A DNA stretch of 64,000 nt, taken from the NCBI GenBank assembly GCA_035772785.1, contig JAOCPU010000089.1, forward strand, positions 1-64,000, read 5' to 3'. A model generated the notes under the pieces. The model ran no database searches. It saw only the letters and a program-made list of their open reading frames with translations, and had not been told where the DNA came from. Position numbers and translations under genes: made by a program. Below, in pieces: positions 34,450-45,353 of the stretch. Within the stretch, counting starts at the first letter, position 1, and the number at the start of each line of letters is the position of its first letter. Origin of the DNA: Phlebiopsis flavidoalba. Lineage: Eukaryota; Basidiomycota; Agaricomycetes; Polyporales; Phanerochaetaceae.

Positions 34450-36460
34450 GGCATATCGAGGCGTACGGGCTCTGAGCCCTCTGCCTTCCCACAAAGGTTT
34501 TCTTTCGTGCTCCTTTTCTTTGTTTGTTTGTTGTGTCATACCCACTTAGCATTTCGCACATTCGCATTGTCGTCCTCGACCACACGTCAGTAGAACGCAT
34601 TGCGTTCGGACCACACGCACATCGCGTAACCATCGTACCATTTGTGTAGCTCTCTAGCATATCCCCGCCTCCGCAGTACACCCATGGAATAATCATGAAT
34701 CACGCATTTGTTGTATTTCTAGCATCACCAAAATTCCCACTATGCTTTCTATGATACTGTACGTGTCTGCGCGATGTGGGTCCACTCTATGCACCACGTC
34801 CCGATGTGTACGTTGTGCGCGGTGGACGCGCGCGTCCGATCGAAGCCCGGTCGGACGACACGGAGCCCTCGGGTCGGAACCCTCGTCGGAGCCCCGGTGG
34901 CGTCAGCTACCTTCCCCCCCCCCCCCCCCGTCCGCAAACCGGACGCGTCTGCCTGCACCGTCGCGGAGCGAACCCGCCGGAGTCTTGAGACGCCTCGGAG
35001 GAATGGCAGGAAGGCACGGAGATTTCGGCGCGTCGCACGCACGCACGAGTCGTAACGCAAAGGGCGAAGAGTCGAGTCAAGACGCGTTCACACGTAACGG
35101 TCGCCACATCCTTCCCGCACTCATGGCATTCGTACGCTCCCCGCTACCCGCGTTCAGTCGTGGCGCGGTCGTGCGTGGGGGTGTACCGTGACGCGCGACT
35201 CTCGGTCCGCTCTTCGCATACGAGTGCAGTACCCACTCATCGCTACCCAGTAACACCTCCACCATGGGTAGACATTATGCAGGGGCTGCATGGTGAGGGG
35301 GTTGGAACCCCAAATGCGGCACGTCTTACACCAGAAAGCAAATCACAGCCCGTCGCGGCCTAGTACGGCTCCCACGCAACATCGGACGTGGGGCGTCAGG
35401 CGACATACAGTGCCCCCACCTCGCGAAGGCGACGCGTTCGCAGACGCGGCCTCCCTCGCGTCTACCCAAATAACAAGTGACTCGCCTAGGTGGCTGCTAT
35501 GACGGCAGGCCATAACATCCACGCAACAACACATGTCGACACATCGACTATCAACCCGGACGGATAGATGCGTGAAGCTGCCCAAGACGGACCGCGTACC
35601 AGCAAAACGCTGCGGGTCTGGTCTCGGCGTGGTCGCTCGCACGACTTCGGTAGATAATGTGCAGCCTCCGATGAGAGCGTGACGACGGGGAACCCGCACG
35701 AGGAGTTGATCGTGTGGACCCTTTTGGGGCGAAGCGAACGGGCTAAAATCGCGAATCTGCACGTCGCGCATGTGCTGGTGTGCACAGCTGATCTGTCCCG
35801 CAGCGCACCGCGCATCCTGATCTGCCGCCCATGGGGCTTCGCACTTGTTGCGCATCCGCAGCCGTCGCTGAGGCATGAGTCCCGGCGACTCCTAACGCGT
35901 CGTTAGTAATGAAAAGGGCCCCGGTTGTCTCCTGTGGGGGAGGGGTTGGTCTCAGGTCTGGGGGATCTGTCTTAGACGGATGAGGTTTTCTTAGTTGCGA
36001 CTTCCAGATGCACGTCTGAACGGAATCGCGGTCGAAGAATTGTATTGGAAGTACCTGATATGTCCGTGTCTTAGCCACTCCTATGTTAGTGTCCTCCTTA
36101 GTCGTCTGTCGGTGCCACCACAGTTCGCGGAGTGCCGTGTGTTAGGCACCGGAATTAGGCGGCAAACGTTTAGGGTGTTTAAGGAGGGGGTACAGAGGCG
36201 ATGATGAGCCACGGCCATCTTGTAGTCGGCCAGAGTGCGTCGTCACGACGTAACGGGAAAGAAGTCTATTTGTGGAGGCGCGCGGTAGCTCAGTTGGCCG
36301 CCCTTCCTAACCCCCCCTCTTGGCGACTGATAAAGGGCGTGGCGAGACGTTAACACGTATAGCGGACATGAACGCGTTAACTTCAGAGGATTTCAGTACT
36401 GCCCTACAACACGCGCCCTCTACTGCTTGGTCCACAAAGGGCACACGGAAATTAGTTCGC
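34450..36460. other. Intergenic, with poly-C tract
   Basis: No gene is recognised. A run of 16 C occupies 34914-34929. Frames on both strands (34742-35191 plus; 35343-35876 minus) lack motifs. TAGCTCAGTTGG at about 36289 resembles a tRNA A box but has no B box or cloverleaf. Confidence 0.4.
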
Positions 36461-36465
36461 ACGAC

Positions 36466-36968
36466 CACTCAATGCAAGCGTCCTATATTGCCGTGATGGA
36501 AAAGCGGTGAAAACAATCGTGGTAAAGGTTTCTCTGTTTTTGGAGCATCGAGCGTTTGGTGCGTGCAGATTTACTTGAAGGTATAATAGGAATCGTTTTA
36601 CAGACCAATTTTACTCAAGTCCACTTAAGCACGTATGTGAAAGTCAAAACCTTTGTCCGACGGTAAAAGGCTTGGAAGAAGGTTACCCATTTCCACGTGT
36701 CTCAGTGTGGTTCCCCTCCGCTGTACGGGGGCGCCTTGTTCAGGTACTTTTAAAGGTTACCTTTGTTCACGACAGTCTTTGTCTTCGATGAGTTTCGAAA
36801 CTAGGCCACATGGTCACAAGGAAGGTAAAAAGGCATAAAATAGGCTACCCTTCACTGATACAAATAGGGCAAAGAGATTGTATCATAAAATCGTGAAAAC
36901 TTTGCCCAAATTTGCCCCATAATACCCTCTTTCCCCCAGTATAAGTTTTTTGGCGCTTGGCATGTGGT
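36466..36968 (-). mobile_element. MITE copy B, ~500 bp, reverse
   Basis: This is the same family as 28575-29032 and 51235-51729 but inverted: it begins CACTCAATGCAAGCG and ends GGCGCTTGGCATGTGGT. Internally, CAAAACCTTTGTCCGACGG, AGGTTACCCATTTCCACGTG and CTTTTAAAGGTTACCTTTGT are complements of blocks in the other copies. One extra G in the right end (CTTGGCATG) distinguishes it. It has no coding capacity. Confidence 0.75.
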
Positions 36969-36969
36969 T

Positions 36970-38050
36970 ATGGACGCACCGCCCAGGAAAGCACCGCACT
37001 TGGTTTACAGTGATTTTTAAGGACTATCGAACGCCACGTGATGTGATGCGGTCCCTTTTCGAGTTACGTTTTTGTACAACGTCTCCCTCGTACCCAACCT
37101 TGTAGGGGGGAACACTCTCCTTCGCGAAGGCCCCATGTTCGCAAGTACGCCAACTCTAAACGGTTTTTTTAAGACTCTCATTCTAGATAAAGAAAAAAAA
37201 GACATGTTCGATGGGAAGGAAGATAAGGGAAGGTCTGGTAGAGTTAGTTTGTCGTTGGACAGTCGCCGTCGCTGACTGACATGGACTTCACGCTTGACTC
37301 CGTCAGGAACAGGGACGTTTTATGCGTAGCTGTAGAACGGGCACCCATTCTTGCCTGACTCGCACGTTCGTTCACAAATAGGATTGGAACAACAGTCGGC
37401 CATCGGATCCTTATTTGACACACGACTATGAGAAGAAGATTGCCGGCGCACCCAAGCCAGTGACTTATGTGTGACGTGTCCCAGGTACGCCGACGTACTG
37501 CTGCCAGGGCACGTCGTGACTGCAGTGACTGGCTACATCGCGTATCGCGGAGGATTTTCACACCATAAAGATCTGCAATAATATGCTTGACTAAGATCAA
37601 CAAGGCTCAGATTACAACTGGGTAAGTAAGGTAGATGGTAGGGGGGAATCCGCCTGGAGCACGGCGGTCCCCAGAGCAGAATCTGGTGATTTTGGCAGCT
37701 GTGTTCGGGCAAGCGAGGGTGGGTGGTAGTCTGCTGTGACGGAGCAGAAGGGTACAGGGCAACGTTAATACGTCTGCAGCGTCCCTCATGATTAACCTTT
37801 GGCCATCATGAAACCGCTCCGAACACCGTCCTCCTTCGGCATCCCTTGGCGGCTCTCACAAATGTCTCTTATAATCAGGTAACTTTCTTTGACCTTGCCC
37901 GTTTGTATCATGATTGACATTCTGGCTAATAGTCTGCGGGAAAAAATAAAGTCTCGTCTCTGCTGTGCGCCCCATCATGTCGTGCGTTCACCTTGCTCGC
38001 ACCACTGTGTATGTGTTTTAGTTTACCCCCCAAGAGTCCTCACCTACCTC
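36970..38050. other. No gene recognised
   Basis: The longest frame (37244-37603, minus, 119 codons) shows no conserved motif. Nothing else stands out on either strand. Confidence 0.4.
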
Positions 38051-38329
38051 ACTCCGTCGTACTCCGCAAACTAAAAAACTCTAGTCTTCGAATGCAGATT
38101 CTTGTCCCCGGGAAAACTTAGCGCGGGAAAAGGAGTATCGGCCCATCGACGGCATCGTCCCAAAGACACAGAGAGCTGATGTACATAAACTCGTCGCCAC
38201 GGATTACGGTGTGTCAAAAACCTCTCTTTATGGCGACACCCGCGCTGCTCCAGCGTATCTGCTACTTTGCCGTTATCATTGCCTCGAGGTGATCCCAACC
38301 GCCTCAGCTGGGGTATCAGCCACACGAAT

Positions 38330-39660
38330 GCGGTGCTCAGCACAACGTCACCAGCCCCTCAGGCGCATTGGAGCTCGCAAAGGGCGGCAGCACGAGCGTC
38401 TTGAGCTCTGGCCAGGTGACGGGTACGCGTCCGGACTCTGTGTCGCGGGCTCGCGATGCGGCGCAACGTCCTGGGGACAGCAATCTGCGACAGCTAGTAT
38501 TACTAACGTGTGTTAGGTTGGGGGAACACCGGATCGGCGCTTTACTCTGCATGGTGGCGGGGTCAATATCTCGAGGTAGTTCAGGTGTTTTGACGGAGGG
38601 GAAGATCGAGCCGCTCGAGATGAGCAGGTCCAGGTAGCAGGATGTCAATGGAGAGGTCAGCGCGGCGAGGGATGGCGACGTGAACAGCACGGCACCAGGA
38701 TGAGCGCCACCATCTGCTGGGCCACGGTCTCTGCGGAGGAAACAGGATAAGGGCGCGGGAGGTGACGGGAAACACGTTGGGGGGGCGGTGCGAGGTGGAA
38801 TGTTTCCTCGCGCCAAGGCATTGGAATCAGGGAAAGAGTGAGGACCTGCAATGTGTCGGCCAGACTGGTGTAGAGTGGCCATCATTAAGCTGCCCGAATG
38901 GTCAAACACGGGCCCCTGTAAATTTCTCAGCTTCAGTGAGATGCGAGAAGAGCTTTTGGGTAGCTGGCAACGTTGCGTAGGTTTTCTATGCGCAGGTGAT
39001 GAAGTCTTCGGTCACTGGAATCGGGGCAGATCTGCCCTCCGAATGGAATATCCTTGTCGCAGTATTTAGGAGAAGTATCTGAAGCTACTCCCACGACCGC
39101 GGGGATATATCTTGGGGTTTCCGAAATCCCTCAGCATCGACCGGCCGTTCCATCTTGGCTAACGTATACACTGCACAGTGCTTCCATCGATGTGCTCTCG
39201 GCCAATAGATGTTTCCCTAAAACATGCCTTTTCGTGAGAGTCGGGTCTGGACAGAATAGAACGTAGAGTCGACAGATACAAATATGGAATATGGGAAGAC
39301 TTTGGGGATCGGAGGAGGTATGCCTTGACGGCAGAGGTGTTCGTATGTCGATGGCTGGCTCCGCGTGACGTGAATGCACGCCCAGATCTGGTTCTGGTAC
39401 CAATAGAGCGTGTCTGCGCCACCGCGGGATACGTGGCTTATCGTCACCGGGGAATGGGTACTGAGGGCATACCCCACGGTAGACCGCAGTGGGGGAAATG
39501 GTGCTTTCCTGGTAGGTCGTCTTCAAGATTTCCACTACCACGTTTTCCGGCAGGGTAATACACTGGAGCGAGGCGGGCCCATTCCGCGGCCAATTCATTT
39601 CATGGCCGTTTGCAAGTTGTGGGTGATCTTTGCGCAGCTGTTCGGAGTCGTGCACGGGAC
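38330..39660 (-). pseudogene. F-box gene remnant
   Basis: Reading the minus strand, the F-box-like start is LPENVVVEILKTTYQESTIS (about 39560-39500), followed in changing frames by PVTISHVSRGG and WACIHVTRSQPSTYEHLCRQ (about 39390-39320), the usual position of the tryptophan-containing stretch after the F-box. LRR-like segments continue LQVLTLSLIPMPWREETFHL (38851-38790), QQMVALILVPCC and a final PSFASSNAPEGLVTL-like phrase near 38370. The role would be substrate selection for an SCF ligase. Frames shift repeatedly, so it is probably inactive or mis-sequenced. Confidence 0.45.
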
Positions 39661-39699
39661 GTGAATCTGCAGCTGACATGCTGTCCGTGAACAAGAATA

Positions 39700-41400
39700 A
39701 GTATGTGATAGAATCGTTGATTAATCCATTTTCGTCGTTGTAACATACCTTTACTTATTTTTTCGAACGAGTAGGTGGAAAGGAACGATCGTGAGGCGCA
39801 TGAAGTATCGATGAAGCCCGGCCTGTGCTCAGCGTTGGGGATGACACCTTCGCACGCACTCGCCTTGCCTGCCTCTGAGCGGAGGTACCAGTTCCCACTT
39901 CTGGCAATTCTATGCAAGTCAAGGGCGACCTTGACTCTGCCTGCTCCCTCTCTCAAGCTGGTTCTATGCAACGGCGGTCCCGGTAATGATTCCCCCCTTC
40001 TGGCAGTCTTTTCATTCATACATCGAACGAACCACGGAAGCACACGAGGTTTCGATCAGAAAGCGGACAGATGCAGGAATCAATTCATACAAACGTTTAT
40101 TATCCGACAAGATCGGATCCGTAACATAGGTAGCGCGTAGAGCAGTCCCATGTCCGTAAACAGGTTTTATTCTCGAGTCTAGGGACCTTTAAAGTTGGTG
40201 AATTAGCACTCAATCTAGCCACAGCGGCGCTTTTGGATACCCAATGCTCACCATTGACCAGGCACTCGTGAAACACGACTACATGACTGATTCCATGTGC
40301 CTGGTGATTCCAAGTTCGGCAGAAGGGACGCCCCAGCATTGCAAGTCGACACTGTTCTGGAATTCATACGCTCCCCTCACCGTCGATCTGAGATGGCGAG
40401 TCGCCGGGGGATGCTGATACAAGGCTTTCACGTGCATGTTGCGTTTGTAGATCGAGAGTCTCCTGGCATTGAAGCTGGCTTCGTTCGTCATTTCGAGGTC
40501 TCCAGGAGTATGATACGCATGTGTCGCGCATGTTGCTGTTCACGTCGAACCTTCTTTCCACAGCCAAGCACCCAGACATGCGAACGCTTGCGAGGGGTTT
40601 TTAATCCTTTCTTTGGCCTTTCTCGGGCAGGAGTATAAATTATGGACATACGTTTTGCACCGGTATGGGGTGCCCCTTTCATATGTATATGCAGAGAACT
40701 TGGCCTTCAAAGCAGGAATTCAAACTTGAACTATGTATCTCTGAGACCGCAGCTGAAGTAAAACACACCTATTGAATGCCTTCTGACATATTGAACATTG
40801 TGTGGGCCTTCCAAAGGGATTTTTGTAATGGAATTTCTGGACGAATTATTGTATGTGTGACAGGGAACTTACGATTATCTGGCTCTTGAGGGCTTGCAGC
40901 ACCGTCGTGGTGCGGCTGGGATTCAGATGGAGTCAATCTAGCTACTACCAAGCCACTGTACATGAGGCTGTCAACAATCCTCTCAGATGGTTTCAAGACA
41001 AGGAAATCGAATATAAAGGCACTATATTTGAAAACCGTGGATGGGTATCACTGTTGAGGTCGTCCCGGATCGTGCTGACATTGGCATCTGTTGAAGGACG
41101 CAGGGCTCCGAGTCGAAGGTGGTTGTATCGGATTGCGCTTCAGCCGCCCTTGTCGGTGTATCTTGCAGGCCACTCGGACTGTACCAAATTGAGGATCTGT
41201 TGCTAGTCGTCCTTCAATATCCGGCTCTCTGTGTGAGCTAGGAGTATCTGCATTCGGAGAAATCATTCCAACTAAAAATGTTAAAGCTAAGCAAAAGAGG
41301 GCCGTGTAGTCGCTGCGCCTACCTGTTTCCGTTTCGAGTGACGAGTGATATCAATTTCTGGCATTTCTTGTCTGAGGAACCTTGGGCAAGATCCGAGTCG
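39700..41400. other. No gene recognised
   Basis: Frames up to 147 codons (39600-40043 minus; 39775-40140 plus; 40853-41206 plus) overlap on opposite strands and lack recognisable motifs. They could include 5' parts of the F-box remnant or chance frames. Confidence 0.35.
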
Positions 41401-41429
41401 AACCACAAAGCCGATCCTGCGACCGAAGA

Positions 41430-42790
41430 TTAACTGACGAGAAGACGATTGAATGAACTAGGTTCTATGCCCACCGGAAATAAGTTGCTGATGTCGCACA
41501 CGCCTCGCACGGCGATGGCAACGTGAACATCAGAAAAACTGGTGTGGCGTTTGGTCGAAATGAGGACTGGCACCAGAGGATAAAATATTTTACCACACAT
41601 GTAACCCACCTCTAGAATATAATCGAGTAGGATATGCACATTATCTTGGTGCTCCCAAACCTTCAAATCTAGGCGTGTGGTGAGACTAATCCATGTTCAG
41701 CAAGAGGCATGGCCGGGACAAGGGGACCTGAGAAGCGTACAGTATGTGCGGCTTTGCACGTTGCTAGTATCCTCATCTGACTCGTCCGATTCAACCCATC
41801 GATATCGCTATACCAGCGTTTCGGTCGTTGCGTCGCGTGCGCACGGTGTTCCTGAGGTTCTGCCGCAGCAACTGATCTTATGAGGACTGAAAAGTCGCTT
41901 TTTACGACATATCGTTGTTGAGAGGCGCGATACACTGATCTTGGGGACCGCGTGCGGTTTGTCTTTGTCGGTGGAATTGCAATAGGAGTCGCCGTATCTG
42001 AAGATTGGTGAGCCAGTTCTGGCTTGCCTCTTGGTGACTGATGCTTTTGCATGGGCCAGCGATCCTATGGTTGTGCCCATGTTTGCGCTGAAAGCCCGTG
42101 CTACTATTTCTGAACGCCGCGACGAGCCAGTCGGAGTCGGTTTTTGACATGACCACAGTATTAAACACGAGTTAGGGTCCTCGCGTTCTATGCAAAGCTT
42201 TAGCTCCGACCGGGCCCGTACTCTAACCAGGTGTCATGGTTGTCCAAGATGTAGTTTCGAATGTCGTAGCGGTCGAAAAGAACCTCCCGACGGGCCGGGG
42301 CCGGGCTATTCAGAACTAAAAGAGCGCCCTCTCTCGGCATTGCAGGTGTATCACGATGCTAAGACTCGCGGCGGTGGGGGTGGATCCGGGGGTGGCCTGC
42401 ACTGGATCTTATGATCGAAAACCAGAAAGACGACTTGAATGAAATGTCAAGACGTACACTTCCATCTGGCCCTCACAGACTTTCTATCCCGTCGCTCTGT
42501 ACAAGCCCAGGCGGGAACGCGTTTTTTCGGTCATCCGTGGTCAGTAAAGCGGTATCAGAAAGCAGAGCGCCTGCATTGAACCGGGTTTCCAAAAATCGGA
42601 CTCGGGGGGCGGTCAGGGAAGGACTTGCATTGAGAAGTCGAATGAAAGCTCCATCTTGTATGTAGCCCACATCACACAGCTGGACCTGACCCGACTTGTG
42701 AGGTTCGGGACCCATGCAAGCCTTCTGTTGGCGTACCATAGAGCACCACCTTGTAGAAAACGCGAGAGGTTCCTGGCGTAGATAGCACTA
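41430..42790 (-). pseudogene. Agaricomycete orphan-family gene remnant
   Basis: The order of short blocks on the minus strand matches a family of large, uncharacterised Agaricomycete proteins: LYGTPTEGLHGSRTS (about 42755-42715), CDVGYIQDGAFIRLLNASPS (about 42680-42620), ALLSDTALLTTDD, SKTDSDWLVAAFRNSS (about 42143-42098), DQCIAPLNNDMS (about 41940-41905) and LDLKVWEHQDNVHILLDYIL (about 41680-41620), then SDVHVAIAVRGVCDISNLF. The last two blocks have close counterparts at 63665-63540, so this is a paralogue of the gene at the right edge. Function is unknown. Frame changes separate the blocks. Confidence 0.5.
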
Positions 42791-42989
42791 GGATCTGCCG
42801 CATAGCATGTATAGCTCGAGGGAACATTGGGTATAGCTTATACAAATTGAGTGTCATTCTCTGATAACTACTGCTTAGAGCAGAACTCACTCCGGTTTCT
42901 AAAGCATTGGAGTGGGGGGTGTCAGTTCGAGTGTTATGATTCGGAAGAGAAACTGAAGCGAACCTATAAGGACCGGGCAAATGCATCAT

Positions 42990-44750
42990 GAGAGCATGAG
43001 CTCTTTCGAGCCAAGTAACGTGAATACAGCCTATGAAGCTTCGGTTACTCTGCTAATGAGCCGAGATTACCGCTCCTAGGATTGGCTGAAACGAAATGGC
43101 GGGACATCTACCGCTAGCATCGCCCCCAAATGCATAGTCGTATCTGTCAGTCGAAGAAAGAATCAATCAATTTGCTCTCATTTTACCCATTTAGTCATTG
43201 CTATGAAACAACCCTTCAGACCGATATAAGTGTCATCTGGAAGACCAACCGAGGACAGTCCGGACGATGGCAAATTAATTGAGGATATCTATTGGCACCC
43301 TTGTTCGGGAAAACCGAAGTATAAACATCGATTGGTACACATCATATAGAAGTCCAGGTATCATCGCTTGCACAGGTCGGCTTTGGACGGGATCATGTTG
43401 ACAATTAAACTGATCATGTTCATATCATGGCAAGGAGACAAGACGCCTCTGTACATCAGATACAAGGGGCATGGAGCCACAGCATAGACGAAAACGCACT
43501 CTTTTGTATATGCCGTAAGGAGACCACAGTCTTCCTGAAGCGAAGCGCCGACGTGGAGGAGGGGGGACGAAGCCTGGGACGAGGAGGTGAGGCATCTGGC
43601 ACAGGGGTCGCTAATAGAGCGTTGTCCGTGCGCATGGCGCGTGTGTGCACAGAGACTGCTATGTGATTCGCGCCTCTGTGACATTTGCGTGCGCCGTTTT
43701 GTTGTGTCGGTCTTGAGCCCGGAGCAGCGTGGGCTGTGCATGGCGTGGAAAGGTGAATTTGGGAGCGCCCTATATTCGCGGCGGGAAATACGGGTAAGTG
43801 GTAAAAATAAGTGTGTCTCGTAATGTGTCGATCCTGGTTCGATGTCCACAATAGACAGTATATGACGTTTGTGGATTTGTCATTTGGGAATCTACTTGGA
43901 AGCTTCTGTTAGCTCCTGTGCCCTAGTATCTCGGCCTGCTTTGCGCCTTGGGTCCGAGGTTGCAATTCGATGCGAGGCATTTCCACCTGTAATGGCACCG
44001 TCTATTGCTCGATCACAAACCAAGGTCCGGATCTCAATTGGCAGGTTCCACATTAGCCGAGAGCTGACGGTATTTTGTTTGCCCATAAGTACCCTATTCC
44101 CAAGCTTCAACGTGTTCAGGACGTGTCAGGGCTCTCGTCCCCATTACATAGTGTAGCGTTTCGGAGTGCAGGTGAAGGAGAACAGCCAGGTAGACAGGGC
44201 GAGCACAGAATGGCCCTTTGGAGCGGAGGGTTGGCTGAGAAAAAGAGAATAGTTCGTTGTCGCGGTGTGTGTAAAATAAGAGCAGTTACGGCATCGCGAA
44301 GGGAATGGTTGAGAACATGAGCAGTCTACGTAGGCGTGACATAGGATGATACATGATGTACCGACCATACTGAAGAGGATTGTGAGTGTGGTTCTAGGCG
44401 ATAAGGACTAAAAGAGCAAGGTCAACTGATATGCGCGTGTGTGCCAGTCACGTAACGAATCACGTGATACTCCACGTGGACCCAGATGTACAAGCCACAT
44501 TGGCTTGCTATCATTTTTCATTCTTTCATATTGCTAATGTCCTTTGGCTAGTCTCCTAATGTCCTCACATAACCTACACCAGGCCCCGGGTGACGTTGTG
44601 GTAACCTGTTGGGCATGCTTGCCACATCACGATACTTGGACTGCTATGCCGGAGCTTCGTCCAATCCTATAACAGTGAGACCCGGTGATAGTAACTTTCT
44701 TTGCATATACCAGGCGACACGCCCTACTAAAGACTCTACTGTACAATTTC
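42990..44750. other. No gene recognised
   Basis: The longest frame is 43361-43849 on the minus strand (162 codons), with a partner at 43456-43851; both have unremarkable composition and no motif. Several shorter plus-strand frames overlap them. I would not call a gene here. Confidence 0.35.
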
Positions 44751-44776
44751 TTTCGACCTAAACGGCGGAGCGGGTT

Positions 44777-45023
44777 TGTGACGTGTGACAGATACAAACG
44801 CTACGGCGGACAGCGACGATGAGGCCCGGTGACGTAAGTGACAACGGAGGGACTATTATAGGCGAGCGCTCTCTAGCCGCGACGTATCGCAGGCGTCGGA
44901 AAATTCCGCGCACAAGCGTCCCGCTGCAAAAATGGCCTGTCACACAGCGGCGGCGGGGGGCCTGTGACATGTTGACAGGGGTCTACGAACGTACGATTTT
45001 TGGAGGCCTTGTGACATGTGACA
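44777..45023. promoter_or_regulatory. Cluster of TGTGACA-type motifs
   Basis: TGTGACGTGTGACA (44777-44790), GGTGACGTAAGTGACA (44829-44844), TGTCACA on the top strand (44938-44944), TGTGACATGTTGACA (44963-44977) and TGTGACATGTGACA (45010-45023) fall within 250 bases, each pairing two GTGACA-like half-sites. TGACGTAA within the second resembles a bZIP (CRE/ATF) site. The cluster lies about 330-580 bases upstream of the P450 start at 45354, so an upstream regulatory role is possible but unproven. Confidence 0.35.
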
Positions 45024-45353
45024 ATCCGTGTTGATTCAGAGTCGAAATTGTACAGTACCCCGCTACGTCCGAGTCCCATCTTCCGAACCAATGGGGGTAA
45101 GCAGCTTATTATGCCATGAGCGACCCTTTTTTCCGTGCAATTTATGTACTCTTCACAATATAGACTACCCTTTCTTAGGAAGTCCCATCAACAGGGTACT
45201 CGCGGGTTTGCCAAGGGCATCAACGCGCAGCCCGACGCTTATTCCTCTCTGCCTACGAGCTCCGTAGCGTAATGTGCTGACGAGAAACTCGGGAGGTGAG
45301 GATATAAAGGCCTTCAAAATTTTTGGTGGAAACCATATTTCATCACCATCCTC

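Noticed and set aside
33753..34454. 233-codon minus-strand frame rich in Pro, Arg and Gly
   Set aside because: It is antisense to the possible DUF6593-like gene in a GC-rich zone where long chance frames are expected; no motif.
36281..36355. tRNA-like A box (TAGCTCAGTTGG)
   Set aside because: No B box (GGTTCGAxxCC) follows at the right distance and no cloverleaf can be drawn.
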